DNA of 29,838 nt from an uncultured Flavihumibacter sp. (GTDB taxonomy: Bacteria; Bacteroidota; Bacteroidia; Chitinophagales; Chitinophagaceae): NCBI GenBank assembly GCA_946482545.1, contig CAMLRX010000057.1, positions 1-29,838 on the forward strand, read 5' to 3'. This document shows positions 1 through 6,642 of this stretch, piece by piece; positions within the stretch are counted from its first letter, which is position 1, and each line of letters starts with the position of its first letter. Both the position numbers and the translations under genes were made by a program. Under the pieces are notes generated by a model. The model saw only the letters and a program-made list of their open reading frames with translations. It ran no database searches and had not been told where the DNA came from.

Positions 1-484
1 TCCAGGCACGGGTGGCCGTATCAAAAGCGAAAGCAGTGTACTCCTTTTCAATTTTTCGAATCACGGGATCGTTGCCCATGAGCATGTATTTGAATGCCAC
101 GCCATCGTTGGAAGCGCGGAATACCACGTCCAGCGTTTTGCCCGCTTTGTTGCGCAGCCGGATGGTGCGTTCCTTTGCAGTATAGGTGATGTCCTTTTTT
201 TTGCCGTGTAACAAACTGTATTTATCAGTGATGCTCAGTTCATTGCCCACAGGCTCCATCGTTAAACCGTTCATAAAATCGCCATCTTCCCTTTTCAGTC
301 CCAGCATTGAAGGACGCAGCACCTGTTTTCCAAGGTGGGCAACTTCATACAACGCGGCGCCCGCTTCATTCAAAAGAATACGCACGGTTATTTTGCGGTC
401 GGGACTGCTCAATACGACCGGCGGTGCGGCCAGCACACGAACGGATGCAAACAGGAACAGGAAAAAGAAGATGGCTTTATTCAT
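1..484 (-). CDS. GH97 family glycoside hydrolase, N-terminal part (SusB-like alpha-glucosidase or alpha-galactosidase)
   Basis: The gene runs off the left edge, so only about 161 N-terminal residues are present. I translated it by hand from the ATG at 484. The protein starts with a hydrophobic signal peptide (MNKAIFFFLFLFASVRVLAA) and continues with VLSSPDRKITVRILL, LGKQVLRPSMLGL, ASNDGVAFKYML and EYTAFAFDTATRAW. These are typical of the GH97 N-terminal beta-sandwich domain. GH97 enzymes are periplasmic alpha-glucosidases (SusB type, inverting) or alpha-galactosidases (retaining); the catalytic barrel is outside the window, so the specificity cannot be called. It starts 20 bp after the epimerase stop, which suggests the same operon. 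Its presence in an arabinan operon fits alpha-galactose removal from pectin-type side chains, but that is inference. Confidence 0.85.
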   Translation of the reverse strand, partial: MNKAIFFFLFLFASVRVLAAPPVVLSSPDRKITVRILLNEAGAALYEVAHLGKQVLRPSMLGLKREDGDFMNGLTMEPVGNELSITDKYSLLHGKKKDITYTAKERTIRLRNKAGKTLDVVFRASNDGVAFKYMLMGNDPVIRKIEKEYTAFAFDTATRAW

Positions 485-504
485 AAATAATGGGGCTTGT
501 TCAA

Positions 505-1662
505 TTATTTCGCCACTACAATCTTGTAGATAGTGGAGGTGCTGTATTTTTCTCCGGGCTTCAGAATGGTGGTTGGGAAAGAAGGCTGGTTGGGAGAATC
601 AGGATAGTGTTGTGTCTCCAGGCAAAGAGCTGTATGCTTGTTGATGGCCTTTCCATCTGAAGTTTTGATTTTCCCATCCAGGAAGTTGCCGGAATAGAAT
701 TGCAGACCAGGTTCGGTGGTGTACACTTCAAGTTTACGGCCGGAAGTGGAATCGCTCAGCCAGGCCACGAGCGCCATGCCGTCTTTTTTGTTCAGCACAA
801 AGTTATGGTCGTAACCACCGGGCACATTCGCGATGCGGGCGCCGATCTTTTCTGCTTTCTTAAAATCGAAGGGCGTACCTGATACAGGAGCCAGTTCACC
901 GGTTGGGATCAGTGTTTTATCTACCGGAGTATATTTATCGGCATCTACCCATAGTTGGTGGTCGAGGATCGTGTTTTCCACGTTACCGGTAAGGTTAAAG
1001 TAACTGTGGTTGGTGAGGTTAACAGGCGTAGCCTTATCGGTTTCAGCAGAATAGTCAATCTTCAGTTCGTTGTCGTTGGTAAGTGTGTAGGTAACGGCTA
1101 TTTTGAGGTTGCCGGGATAGCCTTCTTCGCCATCTTTACTCACATAAGAAAGGGTGAGGGCTGAAACGGAATCTGCGTAAGGCGCCACGTCCCATACCAC
1201 TTTGTCGTACCCCTTATTACCACCATGCAGGTGGTTAGGACCATCGTTGGTGGCCAGTTTGTAGGTTTGACCATCCAGTTGGAACTGACCTTTTGCGATC
1301 CTGTTGCCGTACCTGCCGATGATGGCACCGAAATATGGTGGTTTGGCCAGGTAACCTGAAAGACTGTCGAAGCCCAATACAATATTGCCGGAGTTGCCGT
1401 TCTTATCGGCAATGTTCCAGGCGGTTACCACGCCGCCGTAGTTGGTGATTTTCACTTGGGTACCCACCCCATTGGTAAGGGTGTAGAGGGAAATTTTTTT
1501 ACCATCGGCTTCGCCCCAATCGGCTACGGATACAGAACTTTTAGCCGTTGTTTTAACGAGGGCCGAGTCAGCGCCCGGTGTTTCGGGAGCATTCCCGCAG
1601 GAAGTGGTGAACAATGATGTACCTAAAGCAAGCAGGGTTGCGCCGGCAAACAATTTACGCAT
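505..1662 (-). CDS. galM: Exported lipoprotein aldose 1-epimerase (mutarotase)
   Basis: 385 residues. It interconverts alpha and beta anomers of aldoses such as glucose, galactose and, in known family members, L-arabinose. The N-terminus has a lipoprotein signal with lipobox LFTTSC and Cys22, so the enzyme is membrane-anchored outside the cytoplasm rather than cytosolic like E. coli GalM. Family motifs are intact: GRYGNRI near 117-123, the substrate-binding His in GPNHLHGG (141-148), the catalytic His in NLTNHSYFNL (about H219), DHNFVLN near 285-291 and the catalytic Glu in LCLETQHYPDSPNQP (about E349). It sits 30 bp after the GH43 gene and 20 bp before GH97, in the same direction. Family assignment is firm; that L-arabinose is the natural substrate is inferred from the operon. 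Confidence 0.92.
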   Translation of the reverse strand: MRKLFAGATLLALGTSLFTTSCGNAPETPGADSALVKTTAKSSVSVADWGEADGKKISLYTLTNGVGTQVKITNYGGVVTAWNIADKNGNSGNIVLGFDSLSGYLAKPPYFGAIIGRYGNRIAKGQFQLDGQTYKLATNDGPNHLHGGNKGYDKVVWDVAPYADSVSALTLSYVSKDGEEGYPGNLKIAVTYTLTNDNELKIDYSAETDKATPVNLTNHSYFNLTGNVENTILDHQLWVDADKYTPVDKTLIPTGELAPVSGTPFDFKKAEKIGARIANVPGGYDHNFVLNKKDGMALVAWLSDSTSGRKLEVYTTEPGLQFYSGNFLDGKIKTSDGKAINKHTALCLETQHYPDSPNQPSFPTTILKPGEKYSTSTIYKIVVAK

Positions 1663-1692
1663 GTTGTTGATCTTTTCGTTTGTATATTAATG

Positions 1693-2682
1693 TTATTGAT
1701 CCAGTTGTTCAGTAACGGGCCATCCGTTTTCATCCCAAGTGAGCGGCATGATCTTCAGTTTGGAACGTCCGTTGTCTTTTCCATCATACACGTGGAACAC
1801 GAGATAATCTTTCCCATCAAAACTGCACACCGCGTTGTGGCCCACGCCGTTCCAACGTTTGTTTCCTTCCAGCACCAGACTTCCCCCTCCTTCATCCATC
1901 CGCTTTTTTTCCTTGTCCAGATAAGGACCTTCAATATTTTCGCTTCTACCCACCATCATTTTGTAGGTACTTTTTTCTCCCCTGCAACAGTAGTCAAAGG
2001 AAACGAAAAGATAGTAATATTTCCCCTTCCGGAACAGAAATGGCGCTTCGATGGCCGCGTTTCCGGCGAGTGTATCGTGCATAAATTCAGTTCTGCTCCG
2101 CCTGGCCACAGTTACCCATTTTTCAGGAACGGCGGGTTTCGAAAAAGTTGAATCCAGTTTTACGAGTTTCATGCCATCCCAGAAAGAACCGAATACCAGC
2201 CAGGGTGTTCCTTTTTCATCCACTTGCAGGTTGGGATCGATCGCGTTCCAGAGATCCCTTCCGGGAACGGATTGAATGACTTTCCCCTTGTCTACCCATT
2301 TAAAATCCGGGGAGGAAGGATTCAGTGTTTTGTTCACGGCCAGACCAATACAACTGGTGTTTTTCCCGAAGGCCGATACGGAATAATACAGGTAATACCA
2401 TCCGTTGTGAAAACTGATATCGGGCGCCCAGGTATGCCCCCTGTATCCGGGTACCGCTTCCACGGCCCATTGCGGTGGCGTGCCGAACACCGGTTTTTCC
2501 CGGCGCCATGTTTTCATGTCTTTTGAAGAGAATACAGAGATTCCCCTTCCGGTGCAGAAGATATAATAAGTGCCATTCTCCTGTATCATCACGGGATCAT
2601 GCACCGAGATTGCCGGATCGGGCTGCGCTGAAAGACGTGCCGCTCCGAGTAGCCATACCAGCAACAAAATTATTTTTCGCAT
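1693..2682 (-). CDS. GH43 arabinan endo-1,5-alpha-L-arabinosidase, secreted
   Basis: 329 residues with a signal peptide ending near LSAQ (residue 20). GH43 enzymes are inverting five-bladed propellers. The expected acidic triad is visible: Asp29 in HDP (base), Asp149 in NAIDPN (pKa modulator) and Glu212 in IEAPF (acid). HTWAPDISFHNGWYYLYY and FDYCCRGEKSTYKMMVGRS closely resemble the endo-arabinanase branch rather than xylosidases. The enzyme would cut the alpha-1,5-arabinan backbone. The protein ends soon after the propeller (TWDENGWPVTEQLDQ), with no type IX secretion C-terminal domain and no carbohydrate-binding module, so periplasmic location is most likely. The gene lies 11 bp after the upstream GH51 stop and is surely co-transcribed with it. 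Confidence 0.9.
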   Translation of the reverse strand: MRKIILLLVWLLGAARLSAQPDPAISVHDPVMIQENGTYYIFCTGRGISVFSSKDMKTWRREKPVFGTPPQWAVEAVPGYRGHTWAPDISFHNGWYYLYYSVSAFGKNTSCIGLAVNKTLNPSSPDFKWVDKGKVIQSVPGRDLWNAIDPNLQVDEKGTPWLVFGSFWDGMKLVKLDSTFSKPAVPEKWVTVARRSRTEFMHDTLAGNAAIEAPFLFRKGKYYYLFVSFDYCCRGEKSTYKMMVGRSENIEGPYLDKEKKRMDEGGGSLVLEGNKRWNGVGHNAVCSFDGKDYLVFHVYDGKDNGRSKLKIMPLTWDENGWPVTEQLDQ

Positions 2683-2693
2683 ACCCGTATCTG

Positions 2694-4667
2694 TTATTTA
2701 ACCGGAATTTTTACCACTGTAAGCGAATAAGGAGGCAATGTTAGGGAAATTTTATTCCCTTTCACCGGCAACGTTCCCGTGGAAGGCGCAACGGCTGCCG
2801 GGTTATCCAGTGTATTCACGGTGGAAAGTTCATTTTTCATCACCAGGGTTGTACCTGTTTTTCCTGAAGGCTTCGCGCCATCCAATTGAACCACTTCATC
2901 TTTCGCTGTACCAGACGCATTTACGAGTTTCACAATCACTTCTTTATTGGGCCGATCCAGTACTGCGGAGGCATACAAGCTATCTTGTCCTGCGGGCACA
3001 CCATTGTTTCCTGCAATCGAAAGCGTATGCGTTCCCTTATTGGTGGAATACAGTTTTTGCACGTAGTAATTGGGTGTTCCATGAATGCGGAGGTTATCGA
3101 CCCAGATCATGTCCGGGCGCCATTGCCAGCCGTCGATATGCGCGAACAGGGGCGCGTAGGATGCCATGTGGATCACGCCTGCATTCCGTTCGAGCCCGGT
3201 GAGGAAAGCGGCTTCAGCGAGTGCGGTCTGCCAGTTGTTTTCGTTTTTCACGCTCACAGTTTTATCGCTCTGGGCCGCGTATTCACCTGCAAATATTTTG
3301 GGACCGTTCCGGTCGTATTTGTCGTAGCGGGAGGCATTCTGAAGGAACCATTCGGGTCTTCTGTAATAGTGTTCATCGATGATGTCCACTTTCATGCGGC
3401 GCATGGCGGTATCGAGGAGATTAAAGCGATCCCCGTCGGGATCGGTACCGGAACTGCCCACAATTTTGATCTCGGGATATTTCGCTTTGATGGCTTTCTG
3501 AAAAACAGTCAGGCGTTCCAGGTATTGCGGTCCCCAGTTTTCGTTCCCGATGCCGATCATCTTGAGGTTAAACGGCGCGGGATGTCCCATTTCAGCGCGT
3601 TTCTTTCCCCATGTAGTATTGGCAGCGCCATTGGCGAACTCAATCAGATCGAGCGCATCCTGCACATAAGGACCTAGTTGGTCCATCGGCACCACTTCAG
3701 CAGTATTAAACTGGCAGGCCATACCGCAGTTCAGGATGGGCAAAGCTTCCGCGCCAATGTCTTCCGCAATCTGGAAGTATTCAAAGAAACCCAGGCCAAA
3801 AGTCTGGTAGTAATCCGGTGTTGGGCGGTGCGCGAATTCAGTATTCCACCTGTTCACAATCAGTTGTCTTTCTTCAACGGGGCCTATCGTTTTTTTCCAT
3901 TGGTATCTTACGGAAAGATCATGTCCTTCCACGATACAACCGCCGGGAAAACGGATGAACCCGGGTTTCATATCGGCCAGCATCTGGATCATATCCGCGC
4001 GCATACCGCCGGAACGGCCCTTCCAGGTATCCGATGGAAAAAGAGAGATCATATCCATATCCACTTTGCCATTCCCTTCCAGCCAGATGTTCAGTTTCCC
4101 TTTCATCGCCGTTCTTCCGGCAACAAATCCTGCACCCTGCTTTTTGGTCCATTTTCCATTGGTGGGTGCGAGTGCTATCGTTTCTCCGCCAAGTGTTTTC
4201 CCCGCTTCATCCACGAGTTCCACATGCAGTTTTATACCGTTGTTTTCTGTTCTGTATTGCAGTGAAAAATCGTAACGTACTGCGTTCTTCACCCCCATTC
4301 CCCGGAAGCCTTCGTTCGTTAAACCGAGGTCTCCCTTTGAAGTATTGTGCAGCAACACCTGTATGAACCTGGGGTTGGCCGACTCTTTTTCCTGGCGGTT
4401 CTGCACCACTACCGTTCCTTCCCTGAATTGTTTTTGCTGAACGGTCCAGCCCATCAATGGTTTATAGAATTCGAAGGAACGGTTCTTCACCAGTTCGGCA
4501 TAAATTCCACCATCAGCCCCCATATTGATGTCTTCAAAAAAAACACCCCACATTACCGGACTCACTTCAGCTACAGGGCTCTTTACATTTACTTTCAGTT
4601 GGGCTGAAACATACTGACCGGAACAAAGTCCGGCCAGTAATCCCAGCAATTTTATTTTTTGCTTCAT
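2694..4667 (-). CDS. GH51 alpha-L-arabinofuranosidase with N-terminal carbohydrate-binding-like domain
   Basis: 657 residues, longer than minimal GH51 enzymes (about 500). There is a signal peptide (about residues 1-22, ending YVSA). Residues 25-70 carry the SPVMWGVFFEDINMGADGG start of the GH51 fold. Roughly residues 70-210 form an inserted jelly-roll-like (CBM4/9-type) region. The catalytic (beta/alpha)8 barrel follows with GFIRFPGGC, the acid/base Glu376 in IGIGNENWG and the nucleophile Glu462 in FAGEYAA. A C-terminal beta domain ends in SLTLPPYSLTVVKIPVK. It releases terminal alpha-L-arabinofuranose with retention of configuration. It lies 48 bp after the first GH51 gene. The two GH51 proteins differ greatly in length and motifs, so they are not a recent duplication and probably prefer different linkages. 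Confidence 0.93.
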   Translation of the reverse strand: MKQKIKLLGLLAGLCSGQYVSAQLKVNVKSPVAEVSPVMWGVFFEDINMGADGGIYAELVKNRSFEFYKPLMGWTVQQKQFREGTVVVQNRQEKESANPRFIQVLLHNTSKGDLGLTNEGFRGMGVKNAVRYDFSLQYRTENNGIKLHVELVDEAGKTLGGETIALAPTNGKWTKKQGAGFVAGRTAMKGKLNIWLEGNGKVDMDMISLFPSDTWKGRSGGMRADMIQMLADMKPGFIRFPGGCIVEGHDLSVRYQWKKTIGPVEERQLIVNRWNTEFAHRPTPDYYQTFGLGFFEYFQIAEDIGAEALPILNCGMACQFNTAEVVPMDQLGPYVQDALDLIEFANGAANTTWGKKRAEMGHPAPFNLKMIGIGNENWGPQYLERLTVFQKAIKAKYPEIKIVGSSGTDPDGDRFNLLDTAMRRMKVDIIDEHYYRRPEWFLQNASRYDKYDRNGPKIFAGEYAAQSDKTVSVKNENNWQTALAEAAFLTGLERNAGVIHMASYAPLFAHIDGWQWRPDMIWVDNLRIHGTPNYYVQKLYSTNKGTHTLSIAGNNGVPAGQDSLYASAVLDRPNKEVIVKLVNASGTAKDEVVQLDGAKPSGKTGTTLVMKNELSTVNTLDNPAAVAPSTGTLPVKGNKISLTLPPYSLTVVKIPVK

Positions 4668-4715
4668 ACAGTTATTCTTCCTGATAAATTATTTCAGAAC
4701 ATTAATCCGTGTTTA

Positions 4716-6251
4716 CTATTTCATTTCCAGCACCACCACGGAGAATGGCGGCAGCTTCACTTGTAATTTTCCATTACGCAATACCGCATCGCGGAATACG
4801 GAAGGCTTGATTTTATTGGGGTTGTCGAAGGAATTGTAATCCTGTAAAGATTTGCTTGCGAGCAATCTTCCACTTATGTTCTTTAAATTTCCACCCTGTA
4901 CATCAATAGTAATATCCTGCGCCTGCGTGGGGTGAATATTTACCAGCGACACGTGTGTAACGCCGGTGGAATCTTTGGAGGCAGAGCCCGAAACGGCTGG
5001 CAGCTTTTGTCCTTTCCATTCGTAAGCAGCAGATTGTATTTTAAGCGGCAGCAGCTTCGCGTCCTGGTGTACATTGTACATCTCCATCACATGGTAGGTG
5101 GGCGTGAGCAGCATTTTTTCTTTCTCTGTAAGGATCACCGCCTGCAGAACGTTGATGGTCTGCGCAAGGTTGGCCATACGCACCCTGTCGCTGTGGTTGT
5201 TGAAAATATTCAGGGTAACACCTGCGATCATGGCGTCGCGCATAGTATTCTGCTGATACAGGAAACCTGGGTTGGTGCCTGGCTCCACATCGTACCATCC
5301 GCCCCATTCGTCTACCACCAGGGCAACGCGTTTACGCGGATCATATTTGTCCATGATGCGGGAATGGCGGGCCACCAGGGAGTCCATGAAAACGGCCTGC
5401 TGCATGGTTTTGAAATACATGCTGTCGTCGAAATTAGTCGCAGATCCTTTTTTACCCCAGTTGATCACCGAATAATGGTGCAGGGCCACGCCACTCACCA
5501 TGTTGAGGGGAATCTGCTTCATCAGCGTTTCCGTCCAGTTGTAATCATCACCGTTGGCGCCGGATGCGATGCGGAATACCTGGGCATCGCCCCAGCCGGT
5601 CATGAACGTGGCGTATTTGCGGTAGAGGTCTGCATAATATTCGGGGCGCATATTGCCGCCACATCCCCAGGCTTCGTTGCCAACGCCCCAGAACTTTACG
5701 TTCCAGGGTTTATCCTGGCCGTTCTGCTTCCTGAGGTCCGACATAGGACTCTTCCCATTAAAGTTTACGTACTGCACCCAGTCTATCAGTTCCTGCACTG
5801 TTCCGCTGCCTATGTTTCCGGCCAGGTAAGGCTCGGCGCCCAGCAGTTGGCACATGTTTAAGAAGTCGTGCGTGCCGAAGCTATTGTCTTCCGTAACACC
5901 GCCCCACCAGGTATTCACGATCGAAGGACGGCTTTCCTTCGGACCAATGCCATCCTTCCAATGGTAAGTATCCGCGAAGCAACCGCCGGGCCAGCGCAGG
6001 TTGGGCACTTTCAATTTTTTCAGCGCATCAATCACATCTTTTCTTACCCCATTCACGTGCGGAATCGTGGTGTTTTTTTCACCCACATAAAAACCGTCAT
6101 AAACACATCTTCCCAGGTGCTCGGCGAAATGCCCGTAAATATGTTTGCTGATCTGTTGTTTTACGGAATCGGCCTGAAGCACACCCGCATTCTGCGAGAA
6201 AGCCGGCAGCGCGCAAACCGCCGCTACGGCAAAAGGTAGAAAACGTTTCAT
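4716..6251 (-). CDS. GH51 alpha-L-arabinofuranosidase, first gene of the arabinan operon
   Basis: 511 residues from the ATG at 6251. I chose this start over the upstream ATG at 6332 because it begins directly with a signal peptide (MKRFLPFAVAAVCALPAFSQ). The family motif IYGHFAEHLGRCVYDGFYVG is at about 38-57, NLRWPGGCFADTYHW at 84-98, the acid/base Glu193 in WGVGNEAWGCGG and the nucleophile Glu315 in VVDEWGGWYD. The last 170 residues form the usual beta-sandwich ending LPPFSVVVLEMK. It hydrolyses arabinofuranosides from arabinan, arabinoxylan or oligosaccharides. Being the first gene after the promoter region at 6404-6499, it probably defines the operon's regulation. The leader between the proposed transcription start near 6397 and the ATG is about 145 nt. 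Confidence 0.93.
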   Translation of the reverse strand: MKRFLPFAVAAVCALPAFSQNAGVLQADSVKQQISKHIYGHFAEHLGRCVYDGFYVGEKNTTIPHVNGVRKDVIDALKKLKVPNLRWPGGCFADTYHWKDGIGPKESRPSIVNTWWGGVTEDNSFGTHDFLNMCQLLGAEPYLAGNIGSGTVQELIDWVQYVNFNGKSPMSDLRKQNGQDKPWNVKFWGVGNEAWGCGGNMRPEYYADLYRKYATFMTGWGDAQVFRIASGANGDDYNWTETLMKQIPLNMVSGVALHHYSVINWGKKGSATNFDDSMYFKTMQQAVFMDSLVARHSRIMDKYDPRKRVALVVDEWGGWYDVEPGTNPGFLYQQNTMRDAMIAGVTLNIFNNHSDRVRMANLAQTINVLQAVILTEKEKMLLTPTYHVMEMYNVHQDAKLLPLKIQSAAYEWKGQKLPAVSGSASKDSTGVTHVSLVNIHPTQAQDITIDVQGGNLKNISGRLLASKSLQDYNSFDNPNKIKPSVFRDAVLRNGKLQVKLPPFSVVVLEMK

Positions 6252-6403
6252 TATCAGTTGTTGTTTGTGTTGAAAGAATAAAGCGAAGGCTTCCTGTAAG
6301 GAAATATGACCACGGTGAATGGTTGAACCCACAGCGCAGGGCGCCGGGAAAGCAGGCAGAACAATCGCATAACTCAGTTTACATTAAGAATAAAAGCCCT
6401 TAA

Positions 6404-6432
6404 CAAAAGTATGCGCCGCGGATGCAACGCAA
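6404..6432 (-). promoter_or_regulatory. Candidate promoter of the arabinan operon
   Basis: On the minus strand, TACTTTTG at 6411-6404 matches the Bacteroidota -7 consensus TAnnTTTG exactly. A TTG at 6432-6430 lies 18 nt upstream and another at 6436-6434 lies 22 nt upstream; the usual spacing to the -33 element is about 19-21. Transcription would start near 6397 and run into the GH51 gene. This is pattern matching only. Confidence 0.5.
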
Positions 6433-6456
6433 CCAATCATATAGTTATTTGTACTT

Positions 6457-6499
6457 TTTACACTTATAACTTTAAACGCGAACTAAAGATAAGTGTAAA
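6457..6499. promoter_or_regulatory. Perfect 11-bp inverted repeat, candidate operator
   Basis: TTTACACTTAT (6457-6467) and ATAAGTGTAAA (6489-6499) are perfect inverted copies separated by 21 bp. The two half-site centres are 32 bp apart, about three helical turns, which suits a dimeric regulator touching one face of the DNA. The site lies just upstream of the proposed -33 region of the arabinan operon, where activators usually bind. The sequence around it is AT-rich and contains no gene. I cannot name the regulator. Confidence 0.5.
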
Positions 6500-6583
6500 T
6501 ATTACATTTGAGAAAAAAAGTTTACGGCAGGAGCACGGTGCCGCGCCTTCATATTGGTGTATATTTCAACCCTTTATATAGGA

Positions 6584-6625
6584 AACTGGTTTTCTCTGCT
6601 TCTGACGAGGCAGAGAAAACCAGTT
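6584..6625 (-). terminator. Strong hairpin after the VPS10-like gene
   Basis: A perfect 16-bp stem, AACTGGTTTTCTCTGC (6584-6599) with its complement at 6610-6625, encloses a 10-base loop. It starts 17 bp beyond the stop of the VPS10-like gene. There is no long U-tract after it on the minus strand (only GTTTCC), so it may be a stabiliser or weak terminator rather than a classic intrinsic terminator. The remainder of the gene-free stretch 6252-6642 holds only the promoter and the inverted repeat described separately. Confidence 0.7.
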
Positions 6626-6642
6626 GTGCTGATGAGCTTCTT

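Noticed and set aside
4932..5861. Long open frame (309 codons) on the plus strand inside the first GH51 gene
   Set aside because: It is antisense to a gene with full family motifs and active-site residues, and its translation has no recognisable domain; a shadow frame.
6252..6400. Possible riboswitch in the roughly 145-nt leader of the arabinan operon
   Set aside because: Only a tiny 5-bp hairpin (TTCCT/AGGAA) and GC-rich scraps are visible; no known riboswitch core was recognised.
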